A stretch of DNA of 64,000 nucleotides, taken from positions 124,001 to 188,000 of the forward strand of contig JAJJXM010000056.1 in assembly GCA_024516155.1 (NCBI GenBank), given 5' to 3'. Position numbers and translations under genes: made by a program. This DNA is from Pyronema omphalodes (Eukaryota > Ascomycota > Pezizomycetes > Pezizales > Pyronemataceae). How positions within the stretch are numbered: position 1 is the first letter of the stretch; every line of letters starts with the position of its first letter. Below, piece after piece: positions 1 to 10,533 of this stretch. The notes under the pieces are model-generated. The model made no database searches, was not told the origin of the DNA, and was given only the letters and a program-made list of their open reading frames with translations.

Positions 1-82
1 TGCATTTCCGTGTCGGACGCGTCGGACCCTTGCGGCTCCGCGGTAGGGCGTTTCTTCGTCGCGAGCGCCCGAGGGGGTGCTG

Positions 83-114
83 TTTGTTTGTTTGTTTGTT
101 TGTTTGTTTGTTTT
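83..114 (-). repeat. (TTTG)n microsatellite, tail of LINE A1
   Basis: Seven TTTG units followed by TTTT, read on the minus strand as an (AAAC)n tail after the LINE 3' end. The plus-strand LINE H ends with the same tail near 46128-46149, which identifies this as a retrotransposon tail and not a random microsatellite. Confidence 0.85.
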
Positions 115-436
115 CTCATTACTTGTTTGCAACCTTGAGGTTATGACAAGAGGCAGATAAATACAAAGAAAGAAAGAAAAGAAAACGCAAAAGCAAAAAC
201 CCCTGTCTCCACCTCTGCCCTTTACCTCCTCCCTGCACTGCATTGTTGTGGGGTCTGTCCCCACTGTTACTACTGAGGTGTGTTGTCCATATCGCGTATA
301 TTGTTCCAGTGCCCTGCTTGCACAGAGGCCGTCTCGCCGGGCTCCTCCCTTTCCTCCTCCCTTCCCCACCCATTTTTAACCATTTTCCCGCCTTGATTTC
401 CTCCACAAAGCAGAACTAAACGGAACTAAAGCAAAG

Positions 437-1890
437 TTAAACAGCCGCCAGGCCACCCATGCCCCCACTCTCCTCTCCTCTCCCAACTCCTCCGCTGGTG
501 TCTCCTGACTCTTTGCCCTGTGAGACACCCGGGCCAGCCCTGCCCCTCTTCTCCTCCCCTCTCTCCCCTTCTCCTTCCTTCTTCCTCAGCCTTCTCGCTG
601 TGCCCCCTCGCGTCTCTCCCCTCCTTGTCGGTGGTGTTGTCACTCCAAGATTGCCATTCCCAAGCACAATCTGGACGTTGATGCCTCCGCTCTTGACGAC
701 TTCTGCCCAAGTCTTCTTTGCAGAGGGGGTTGTCGTTCTTGGTTGGTGGGTATTCTTTCCCCGGCCACCATTCTGTGTTGTAGGGGTCTTGCTGGGTGTC
801 GCTGCCATAGGTGTCGTCTCCTTCGCTTCCTGCTTCTTCCTCTGTGTAGCCTTCGCCTCCACAGTTTTCCATCCGTTGGTCTCAGCAGGGGCAGTGCTTC
901 GGGCATCAGGTAGAGGTGTGTCCTGAGCAGATGAACTGACCGGGCGAGGTTCCGGTGTCGCTTCGGTCGACCTGATTGCGAGGAGAGGTAGGGGGGACAT
1001 AGGCTTGAGGGCATCAATCTTGTCCTGGGCGGCGGTAGTCGTATGTTTCGAGTGCATCAGGCTTCGCACCGGTGATGCAGCTCTCGGTTTGTGGTTGACC
1101 GGTCTTCTGTTTGTCGGTGAGGTGGGTTCCGTATTCTGGTCGCTTCCCCTCGCTTTCTCTTGCCAGGAGGGTTGCGAACAGCGTCCAGGACATCCTGAAT
1201 ATCATGTTGTACGACGGACAGTTGCATAGTCATCTCTTCCATCGCTGACCAAGAGGCCGTGAGGTTCGGTGAGGGGGGCGCCGAAATGACTTGTTGCTGT
1301 TCGTCGATTTTCTTCGTCAGGGCGTCCACAGCAGCCTTGAGAGCTGCTGTTTCTGCCCGTGTAGAGTCGTATGCTGCGCGCAGCTTCATGTTTTCGCCAT
1401 GCAGAATGTCCAATTTCGTCATCATGACGTTGAGTCTGTGGCATGTCTCATCGCTGTTGTTGCGTATGGTGTCATCAAGGATATTGAAGCATCGCTGTGT
1501 GTCACGGTGGATCTGTTGTATCCCCAGGAAGCTTGCGCCTGTGAAAAGTGGTTCATGTTCACAGAATATGGCGCTCAAGCTGCTATCGTTGTCGTCTTTT
1601 TCGATCGCATCGCGCATAGCAGTAACCAGAGGGCGGCGAAAGACTCTGAACCGGTTGTGCTCCGGTGTCGCTTGCTGCTGGTGTGTTGAAGCCGAAGGAA
1701 CTGGTGATCCTGCCAAGACCCCGCTCTGGAAGGGCTTTCCGGCGAAGTTTCCATCAACTTCATCAACTTTTCCATCTCTTCCATCAAAAGTAGGATCAGA
1801 TCCATCATGAGGAAGGTCGGCTAAAACAGTGTACGCGTTTTCGGACCGCTTCGATTGTTGGGCGTTGTTCTGTCGTTGTTTTGGCGACAT
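437..1890 (-). pseudogene. LINE ORF1 (gag-like), frameshifted, copy A1
   Basis: The reading frame opens at an ATG at 1890 (MSPKQRQNNAQ) and encodes a hydrophilic protein with a heptad-like central region (LRAAYDSTRAETAALKAAVD) that suggests a coiled coil, then a proline- and lysine-rich tail. A one-base deletion near 1150, relative to the plus-strand copy at 5311, moves the distal part into another frame (the segment 1069-437). Non-LTR ORF1 proteins bind RNA and package the transcript. I see no zinc knuckles in this one. The lesion makes the copy non-functional as read. Confidence 0.65.
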
Positions 1891-2463
1891 TTCGTGAGGT
1901 GGGGTAAGCCAAAACTCGTGAAAACTCTGATTTTGCGACAAAAGACAACAAAAACAACGTAGAAGTTCCTGAAAATTCAGAGAATAACGTAACAGCATGC
2001 TGCTAATCCGAATCCGATGAGGAAAGCGGGGGTTTTGTTGCTCGTTGTCGAGAATGCAGGGGCGGGTCGCCGTTGCCGTGTGGTGGTTTTTGCCCCCGAG
2101 GGAGTGCTTTGTCGGGGGGGAGGGGCTGGTTCTCAACAGCGGAGGATCGGGTAGGCATCGGAGTTTCGGAATGAGTTGTTTTTGCGGTGGCGACAAGGAA
2201 TCCGGGATCAAGATGATGATTTTTGATGTGTGTGGGGGGCGGTGTTGATGGAACCGGTTCGCGGGGCTTTTCTCAGGGGCCTGAAAACTCTTTTTCGCAG
2301 AAAACTCAACGAAAACGAGAGAGCCTGGTCTGGAAAGGCTGCGAATAGGTAATTCGGGGCTGCCGAACAATAATCCGCGATAAAATCTTGCGATTTCGGC
2401 GTGGTTGTTGAAAAGGCAGCGGGGGGTCGCTCTTTGCTGGGTGGTGTTATGTCGAAGAGGCCG

Positions 2464-3593
2464 TCCAAAATCCAGGTAGGAGGAACGGAAAAACTCTGCA
2501 TTGAATTTGAGAGCAAGGTAGCCGCATTCCAGGCGCTGTTCCCACCCCCCCCGCCCCCCCCGACCACCCCCCCCACTCACACCCCCCCGTCATCCCCCGA
2601 ACTCCCCTGGTACACCTTCACCCCTAATGAGATCCGCACTGCTATATTCACCTCCCCCCCGAATAAAGCACCAGGCCCCGACACCATCACGTTCGCATGC
2701 CTTAGAAAAGCATACGACGCGATCCCCAAGGTGTTCGACGCACTATACTCGGCGCTCGGCGAAAAAGGTTACCATCCGAAGTGCTGGCGAGAAGCCACCA
2801 CGGTGGTCATCCCGAAGCCGAACAAGCCCGATTATAGCGCGGTAAAAGCATGTTGACCGATCGCCCTGCTTAACTGCATGGGTAAGGTTCTAGAGAAGTT
2901 GATGGCGACGCGACTCAGCCTTATAGCAGAGTCACACGACATTTTACATGCAGACCAGATAGGCGGGCGCCCTAAATGCTCGGCTATCGACGCTGCGATC
3001 GCACTAACGCACGAGGTAGAAGCGAACGCGAAGCGTCGCCTATCTACCTCAGCCTTATTTCTAGATGTGTGAGGCGCATTTGACAATGTCTCCTCAGAAC
3101 GACTGCTTAAGACGATGCGTACGTTGGGCTGCCCGCAAGCAGTAACCTTGTGGCGCTCATCCTTCCTTAACGACCGCTCGACTGCCCTCTTGTTGGACGG
3201 TAGAACGGACACCGAATGACCTCTTCGCACCGGCATCCCTCAGGGTTCCCCGGCTTTACCAATCCTCTTTCTTATTTACCTCCGTCCCCTCTTCCACACA
3301 CAACAAGCCACCCACTCCACGCTGTGGACCCCCAGCTACATAGATGACGTTGCACTCGTCGCGTACGGATGCTCCAGGGAGGAGAACGCCAGGGAACTCG
3401 AATCCGCCGCCGGAACCGTGTTTCGATGGGCACAACAGAACGCAGTGGCCTTCGACGACTCCAAGTCGGAGCTGCTACACCTCCACCGCTCACGCACTGA
3501 TACCCTCACCGCAGCAGTAAATGTTCGCCTTCCGAATGGCATGGTGGTGACCCCAGGCACAAGAGGAGTCAAAACAGACATAGTGCGATGGAT
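2464..3593 (+). pseudogene. LINE reverse-transcriptase fragment D
   Basis: Translation gives the core of a non-LTR reverse transcriptase: KAPGPDTITFACLRK, VVIPKPNKPDY, GKVLEKLMATRL, GIPQGSPALPILF and a TPSYIDDVALV catalytic YIDD box. It is related to but clearly diverged from the same region of LINE H (8400-9490). Three in-frame TGA codons (2854-2856, 3070-3072, 3217-3219) break it; two replace arginines in the homologous protein. The fragment stops abruptly where the LTR at 3594 begins. The endonuclease and C-terminal regions are absent. Confidence 0.85.
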
Positions 3594-4092
3594 TGTCACG
3601 GCACACGGCTGACGAGCCATTGTGTTGTTGATGTCGTTGTTGTGCCGTTGTCGTTGTTGTGCCGTTGTTGTTGTGTGTGCTGTGCCGCTGATGATGACTG
3701 ATCGATTGATGATGGATGACACACCACGAGCTGTAGAAGCTGTGGCGTCGCAGGTTAGGTGATGGAGAACGGAACCGAATGATGTAGTGATGTTGGTGGA
3801 CGGCCCAGCAAGAGTGCTGGCCGCCCTTTGTGCATAAGGAGGCTTGCATCCCCGTTGACTGAGTTCTCCATCGAACATCTTGTGTCTTTCCCTCGACCTT
3901 TAATAAGATTTCCTCCTCTCTTCGTCAAGACTTACGTCACTCTTGTTCCTGTCCCTGTTCTTGGCTAGTGTGCCGGCCGTCTGTCGAGCACTTCGGTCCG
4001 TGTCTTTCCGCTCCGGCTCTCGGAGCCCGCTTAGTCCCTGTTTCCGGTAGTGTTCAGTGTGTCCCTCGAACGTCCGTTCGCGGTCCCTGACA
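3594..4092 (+). repeat. Complete LTR of Gypsy family Gy3
   Basis: A 499-bp segment starts TGTCACGG and ends CCCTGACA, giving the TG...CA ends of an LTR. The left boundary cuts an otherwise continuous LINE frame, and the last 225 bp recur at 46150-46375. A GTT-rich stretch occupies roughly 3620-3680. Sequence to the right reads as a gag leader, so this is probably a 5' LTR. The element's downstream part is not in this window unless 46150-46375 is its 3' LTR. Confidence 0.7.
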
Positions 4093-5116
4093 TTACGTTT
4101 GATTGCGAAAAAATTCAACCTGACACGCATGAACCCAACCGGTTCTGCCTGGACGCACACCCTAAAACAAGCCCTAGGAAACCACACCCTAACCGAAACC
4201 TTTGGAATACCTAGCCGATTCGCTGGCGCCGTCCGACGAACCATCAGAAGAGCAGAAGATCTCGGCTACCTTGTTGTCTGTTGGGAACTTCAGAATTACG
4301 ACTACCAGGAGTACGTCCGTTACACCATCAAGCTCAAGCCTGACCTCCGAGCCCACCGACATGCACGTTAAGGTTATGGAGGAACGGCATTGGCAGCAGA
4401 TCGTTAACGCTGCTTCCATGACCCAGTTTCGGGACGGGCATGACCCGGTCACATTCACCAAGCCGCTCGCCCAGTCAATCCTGGACGCACAGGACCATCC
4501 CACAGGCTATGTGTTAAATGACCTCGCCGAGGCCGCCGGCTCCCGTGCCAGCACCTGAGTCTCCAGCCCTGTCGCCTCCTGTGCCCCGTAACCCTGCACC
4601 AGGGCCCCCATTCCCCCCTTTGTCATCCAGACCCAGTCTGCACAGGTTTACCCCCATGGACCAGACAGCACACCATCAGCCGCTGCGCCCTCCACCCCAG
4701 CCACAGCCACAGCCACAGCGTCAGTCCCCGCCCCCGCTATCATCGCCCCAGTTCCAAGACTTCCCCCCCGAGACCCAGAAATCCTTCTCACCCCCGAAGA
4801 ACAAGCGGACGCAAACGAGACTCACTACTATGAGAAGGAGATCACCCGTCAGCATCACCTCATTAACATGTTGTTCGCCTCCCCCGGCATCCGTGACACC
4901 GGCGATAAAATTTTGGACCCACGAACCTTGGATGGGTCCAACAAAGAGGACCTCCGCCGATTTGTTTCGTTGCTTCGTATCAAATTGGTGAGCGACGAAC
5001 TGCGCTTCCCGACCCCCCACAAGACAATCTCCTACGCCATGGTCCGCCTCTGCGGACGCGCCCTCAACCAGATCCTCCTGTATATCAAGGAAAATGGTAC
5101 CCACTGGAACACGACA
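4093..5116 (+). pseudogene. Gy3 leader and N-terminal gag fragment
   Basis: After the LTR there is a proline- and glutamine-rich region and then a Ty3/Gypsy-like Gag segment: ILLTPEEQADANETHYYEKE, then DGSNKEDLRRFVSLLRIKL. The latter has the (K/R)-L-R-x-F-x-x-x-x-x-x-K-L pattern of retrotransposon Gag matrix/capsid domains. The frame runs into LINE copy A2 at about 5117 and nothing beyond Gag is present. Upstream frames in 4100-4560 are open but resemble nothing I recognise. No TGG-type primer-binding site follows the LTR. Confidence 0.5.
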
Positions 5117-7083
5117 TGGCACCGGCGACCCCCCCCCCCCCTGCATTCTCAACAACGAGCGCCGAAACCCCCGGTGTTCTCATCGGATTCTGATTGGCAG
5201 CACTCTGTTACGTTATTCTCTGGATTTTCAGGGAATCCTACGTTGTTTTTGTTGACGTTTGTCGCAAAATCAGAGTTTTCACGAGTTTTGGCTTACCCCA
5301 CCTTACGAAATGCCGCCAAAACAACGACAGAACAATGCCCAACGATCGAAACGGTCCGAAACCGCGTACAACGTTCTCGCCGACCCTCCTCATGATGGAT
5401 CCTATCCTACTTTTGATGGAAGAGATGGAAAAGTTGATGAAGTTGATGGAAACTTCACCCGAAAGCCCTTCCAGAGCGTGGTCTTGGCAGGATCACCAGT
5501 TCCTTCGGCTTCAACAAAGCAGCCACAGGCGACAACTGAACACAGCCGGCTCAGTAACTACCATCGCGATTGTGTATCTGCAATTAATGAGGCAGTCGCA
5601 GCTAACGACAACTATGTCACCCTGGATCAGCTGTTCCATGACAACTACGCCGAACTCACTGGAGCCAACTTCCTGGGGATACAACAGATCCACCGGGTCA
5701 CACAGCGACACTTCAATACCCTCGATGAATCGATCCGCAACAACAAGGATGCGATACACAGCAAATTGAACGTCATAATGACCAAATTCAACGATCTGCT
5801 CGGCGAAAACGCGATGCTGCGCGCAGCATCCGACTCTACACAGGCGGAAACAACAGCTCTCAAGGCTGGTGTGGATGCCCTGACGAAGAAAATCGCCAAA
5901 CAGAAACAAGTCGTTTCGGCGCCCCCCTCACCGAACCTCACGGCCTCTTCCTCAGCGATGGAAGAGATGACTATGCAACTGTCTGTCGTACAACATGACA
6001 TCCAGGATGTCCTGGACGCTGTTCGCCACCCTGCTGGCAAGAGAAAGCCAAGGGGAAAAGACCAGAACACCGAAGCCACCTCACCAACGACCAGAGTACC
6101 GGTCAACCACAAACCGAGAGCTGCATCACCGGTGCGAAGCCTGATGCACTCGAAGCACGCAACCACCGCCGCCCAGGACTAACTTGATGCCCTCAAGTTA
6201 AAGTCCCCCCTGCCCCTCCTTGCAATCACCTCGACTGAAGCGACAACGAAACCTCAGCCTGACAGTTCCTCTGGTCCGGACACACCTCTCCCCGACGCCC
6301 CAAGCACTGCCCCTGCTGAGACCAACGGATGGAAGACTGTGGAGGTGAAGGCTACACAGAAGAAGAAGATGCAAGCGAAGGAGACGACATCTATGGCAGC
6401 GATACCCAAACAGACCCGTACAAGGAAGAATGGTGGAAGGGTAAAGAATACCCACCAACCCAGACAGTCAACCCCCTCCGCAACGAAGACTTGCGCAGAG
6501 GTCATCAAGAGCGGAGGCATCAATGTCCAGATTGTGCTGGGGAATGGCAATCTTGGACTTACGACACCACCGACAAGGAGGGGAGAGAGGCGAGGCGGGG
6601 CAGTGGGGAGGCTGAGGAAGAAGGAGGGAGAAGGGTAGAGAGGGGAGGAGAAGAGGGGCAGGGCTGGCTCAGGTGTCTCAAAGGGCAAAGAGTCAGGAGA
6701 CACCAGCGGAAGAGTTGAGAGAGGAGAGGAGAGCGGGGGCGCAGGGAGCCCAGCGGCTGTTTAACTTTGCTTTGGTTTTGTTTTTGCTTTGTGGAGGAAA
6801 TAAAGGCGGAAAAATGATTAAAAATAGGAGGGGAAGGGTGGAGGAAATGGGGGATCGACCCGGCGAGGTGGCCTCCGAGCGCACAGCGCTCCTTAGATCT
6901 GACGACGCCAGATGAAAAACTGCACGGCGAGCTTTGGGAGACTACACTCCCACCCACATTGACAGCTCTGGGGCTTACCCAGTGGGGACTTGGCATCACC
7001 CCCATGTTCTGAACATTGTATTTAATTTGTATATTCCGCCATAACCTTACGGTTGGATGCGTGTATGAATAAATGAATAAATA
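5117..7083 (+). mobile_element. A2: ORF1-only LINE copy with A/T-rich tail
   Basis: This copy begins inside the 5' UTR relative to A1 (5'-truncated), carries ORF1 at 5311-6638, and ends with a CATAACC-TTAC-GGTTG motif followed by an (AATA)-type tail at about 7045-7083. Its 3' UTR shares a short block around 6793-6876 with A1 and H and then differs, so it belongs to a sister subfamily. No ORF2 lies between ORF1 and the tail, which makes it the second ORF1-only copy of this LINE group here. Confidence 0.65.
5311..6638 (+). pseudogene. LINE ORF1 (gag-like), nonsense-mutated, copy A2
   Basis: Homologous to the A1 ORF1 over its length. It starts MPPKQRQNNAQ at 5311 and contains a likely coiled coil around LRAASDSTQAETTALKAGVD. 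A TAA at 6180-6182 interrupts it where A1 keeps a lysine. The same frame then continues through KTCAEVIKSGGINVQIVLG to 6638. The break is a single altered codon in an otherwise readable frame. Confidence 0.65.
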
Positions 7084-7164
7084 ATACATAAATAAGCTTG
7101 GGCAGCATCACAGCAAGCCGCCCACACCACCACAAACCCCAGCGACAAAGACACCGAGATGGCT

Positions 7165-10100
7165 GTCCATGCATAATTACAATGCATTAGCAGCAACCGC
7201 CCGGATCATCTCTCACCACATGAACTGCCAACGAACGGCACTTGACGCGCTTTTGAACAGCGCTTGTGATTGAGCAGACATTATTCTGCTACAAGATATA
7301 AACATTACTGACCCTACCTACGCCATAACCCACCCCTCTTTCACGCTGGTACTACCCCCACGGGGAGGAAGGGACACCAACAGGACAGGAGCCTACGGGA
7401 CAAAAACCAACCCATACCTCCGGGTCTCCCAGCGCACCGACGTATGCGCCGACCCTGATCTTCAAGTCCTCGAGGTGGGCACAGACCCTATCCCCGCTTT
7501 CTTTTTGTTAAACATCTATAATGAAGGACACCCTGATACCCATCTATACACCCTCCCCCGCGCCCTTAGACCTCTCTCCCTCCCCCGCAGGTGCATAATC
7601 ACCAGTGATCTCGACTCTCACCATGCCCTGTGGAACTCCACCACACGTTCCCCAAAGCGAGCCTCCGAGCTGGTCGACCTAATAGAACAGAAGGACTGGG
7701 CCCGAATCTCAGTCCCGGATGTTCCCACCCACTTCTATAACCAAGGACGGAGCTCTTCCGTGCTCGATTTGACACTGTCGTCGCCCCACATGGCGGGAGA
7801 AGTCGTTCACTGGGCGGTTGACGACGATATCGCAACGGGATCCGACCATGAAGTGCTCCGCTTCGAAGTGCAAACAACACACCCGGACTCAGAAGCCGCC
7901 CTCCCAACGCAACCACTAAAATGGAAGAAAACCGACTGGGACCTCTTTGCGACCACCCTCCGCGCTTCCAGTGATGATGCCGCAGAGCTCTGGGCTCAGT
8001 ACCACGCCAACCCCACCCCAGAGAACCTCGACGAGTGGGCCAACACCCTCCGAGACAACATTGTACAAGCGGCCAAAACCTCCACCCCCGTCCTACAGGT
8101 GACCCCTCGATCAAAGAGATGGTGGACCCCGGAGGTAGCAGCCGCCCGAAAACAAATGACCCTGGCTCGCCGTCACTGGAAACACACCAGGACCGACGAA
8201 TACCACACAGCGTACAAGCAACTACGAAACGCCTACCACCGCACAATACGACATGCGAAGGACGCAAAATGGAAGGAATACCTGGCTCAAGCGGAAGGAC
8301 CAGACGTGTGGCAAGCGTTCAGGTACACAAACCGTCGTCGGGCTCAGCTAACCCCCAACCTCCGAGCGACAATAAACGGACAGGAGACAGAATGTAGCTC
8401 GTTCGAATCCAAAATCGAAGCCTTCCAGAAGCTGTTCCCTCCCCACCTCCGCACCCCCCCCCCCCCCCGTCCTCCCTCAAACCCCGCCGAGAACTATAAT
8501 GGAACACCTTCGCACCGACTGAAATCAAAACCGCCATCTTCACCTCCTCGCCAAAGAAGGCGCCGGGCCCGACGGAATTATGTTTGCCTGCCTCAGGCAA
8601 GTATGCCTGGTTATCCCCGAACAAATCAACATGCTCTACGCCACACTGGGCACGACAGATACCACCCGCGCTGTTGTCGACAAGCCACAACGGTCATCAT
8701 CCCAAAGCCCCATAAGCCCGACTACAGCAACCCGAAGGCGTACAGACCGATCGCCCTCTCAAATTGCCTAGGTAAAGTCCTCGAGAAGCTGATGGCAACA
8801 CGCTTGGGGGTCATGGCAGACACCCATGGTCTGTTACACAGGGACCAAATCAGAGGACGCCCTCAGCGATCCGCGGTGGACGCAGCGATGGCATTAGTAC
8901 ACGACGCAGAGATGGGAAAAACTAACGGCATGATAACGACTGCGCTCTTTCTAGATGTCCGTGGGGCGTTTGACAATGTCTCTGCCGACAGGTTGCAGCA
9001 AACCCTCCGCCAACTCGGCTGCCCGAAACCGATGATCTCGTGGTGCAAGTCCTTCCTCAAAGACCGCACAATCGCCCTCGCTTTTGATGGCCAAACCGAC
9101 AGACAATGCCCGGTTAAGACCGGAATCCCACAAGGTTCCCCCGCATCCCCCATACTGTTCTTACTATACCTACGCCCGCTATTCGACGAGCTGGAACAGG
9201 TACACCCCTACGCATGGACGCCTAGCTACATAGACGACGTAGCCATAGTAGTACAAGGCAGAACGCGCAAAGACAATGCACGCGCACTGGATAAGCTCAC
9301 AGCGACAGCTTTCAGATGGGCCGACACGAACGCGGTAGCTTTCGACGACTCCAAGTCGGAACTACTCCACTTCCACTGGGCTGGCACCAATACAATCACC
9401 GAAGAAGAGAAGGTTAAGCTGCCGAATGGGACAGTGGTCACGCCGGGTACGCAACGAGGAGAGAAGGACGTAGTACGGTGGATTGGCATGTACTTAGACA
9501 GAAAACTTACCTTTAGACAACATGTAAATAAGTGAGCAACCGCAGCACGAAGAACCCTTAACGCACTGTGTAGGCGCGCAAGATACGAGACAGGTCTGAC
9601 CCCTTCCACGATGAGACTGATATACCAGGCATGTGTCCAGTCCAAAGCGAACTTTGGCACGGAGATATGGTGGAACAATCAGAGAGAGCTCGCCAACATC
9701 CTTCAGACACAGCAAAACGCAGCACTCCGCCGGATTCTCAACGCATTCGCCTCCACACCCATCCTGGCCCTCCATAATGAAACGGCGCTTCCCCCAGTAA
9801 CGACCCGGATTAACAACCGGCAGAGGAAGTACGCCCTTCGAATCCTCACCCTCCCGACTTCACACCCAATCGTCGAGCGATGCCCCGTCTCCTTTCCCGC
9901 CCCCGGAGCCGACGAAGCCTCCATCAACACCGACAAAGAGTACGACCACCCATGGCATCTGGCCGTACGCCCCCCAACTCGCCTCGTCCACACCCTCCAC
10001 ACCGTCTCCCCATGGATCCCGCGCAACGCCGGGATCGAAGACACCTCGCAGGACGTACCCGATGAAGAGTTCGCTACTTCAATCACCACCGACATCCCCA

Positions 10101-10419
10101 CCTCCCCGAACGACGACGTGGTCGACGAACACCTCCTTCTACTACACACCCTCCGCCGCCGCAACGACAGCATCCTACTCCACACGGATGGCTCCAAAAT
10201 CAACGGCACGACGGGAGCAGGGTACACCATACCTCACGGCCTGCCCCGACCAGTAGGATCTATAGTCCCCATGGGCGACATGGCCGAAGTCTTCGATGCA
10301 GAGGTCACAGCCATCCTCGAAGGCCTTCGCACATGTCTGAAATACACCCTACAACACTCCCTATCCGACAGAACTATCCACGTCTTCACGGACAGCCAGG
10401 CTGCCGCTCACAGAACCTC
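7165..10419 (+). pseudogene. LINE H ORF2, 5' part: endonuclease, RT, start of RNase H
   Basis: Order of domains: an EEP-type endonuclease (ADIILLQD, then TSDLDSHHALWNS and a GSDHEVL box), a reverse transcriptase (VIIPKPHKPDY, FLDVRGAFDNV, TGIPQGSPASPILF and the catalytic SYIDDVAIV near 9225-9250), a linker, and RNase H beginning LLHTDGSK and ending at IHVFTDSQAA. Lesions: TGA at 7271-7273; several compensating indels near 8440-8660, next to a long C run; and TGA at 9533-9535 at a tryptophan position. The protein cannot be made as read. The RNase H is cut at 10419 by Gypsy Gy2. Confidence 0.9.
10415..10419. repeat. Left target-site duplication (ACCTC) of Gy2
   Basis: ACCTC lies immediately left of the LTR start at 10420 and again at 44663-44667, just right of the far LTR. 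Five base pairs is the normal duplication length for Ty3/Gypsy integrases, and removing the insert with one copy restores the LINE RNase H frame. Confidence 0.85.
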
Positions 10420-10533
10420 TGTGAACCTGGGTATTGAGGCTTTCAGTACAGAGGTTTGTCCGATCAGTTAACGCTTCGTTCGCAAGATAGATAACTAATG
10501 GATGTTCCCAAGAGCTAGGAAGTTCAACTAATC
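10420..10533 (-). repeat. Gy2 left (3') LTR, outer fragment
   Basis: These 114 bp start TGTGAACCTGG, the inverse of the family LTR end, and run to the GATTAGTT site (read in LTR orientation), where the LINE array is inserted. The remainder of this LTR is at 34079-35321. The two fragments sum to 1357 bp, against 1358 bp for intact family LTRs. Confidence 0.9.

Larger units (their letters stand above)
83..2463 (-). mobile_element. A1: ORF1-only Tad-like LINE copy
   Basis: Read on the minus strand, this copy has a 5' UTR of about 570 bp, one gag-like ORF1, a short 3' UTR and an (AAAC)n tail that appears as TTTG repeats at its left edge. No endonuclease or reverse transcriptase lies between ORF1 and the tail. 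The last roughly 290 bp before the tail match the 3' UTR of the ORF2-bearing LINE H at 45836-46149, so A1 looks like an ORF2-less derivative of that family. The 5' end is placed where similarity to a second 5'-UTR fragment at 50541-50745 stops. I saw no target-site duplication. Confidence 0.7.

Noticed and set aside
1259..1810. 183-residue plus-strand frame over A1
   Set aside because: Antisense shadow of LINE ORF1; no start context or domain.
4518..4991. Proline-rich 157-residue frame
   Set aside because: Low-complexity, in a different frame from the Gag-like segment that continues past 4868; more likely gag leader read out of frame.
7084..7475. A2 plus H as one complete LINE with ORF1 and ORF2
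   Set aside because: A 3'-end hairpin and A/T-rich tail separate them at 7031-7083, which marks the end of a distinct insertion.
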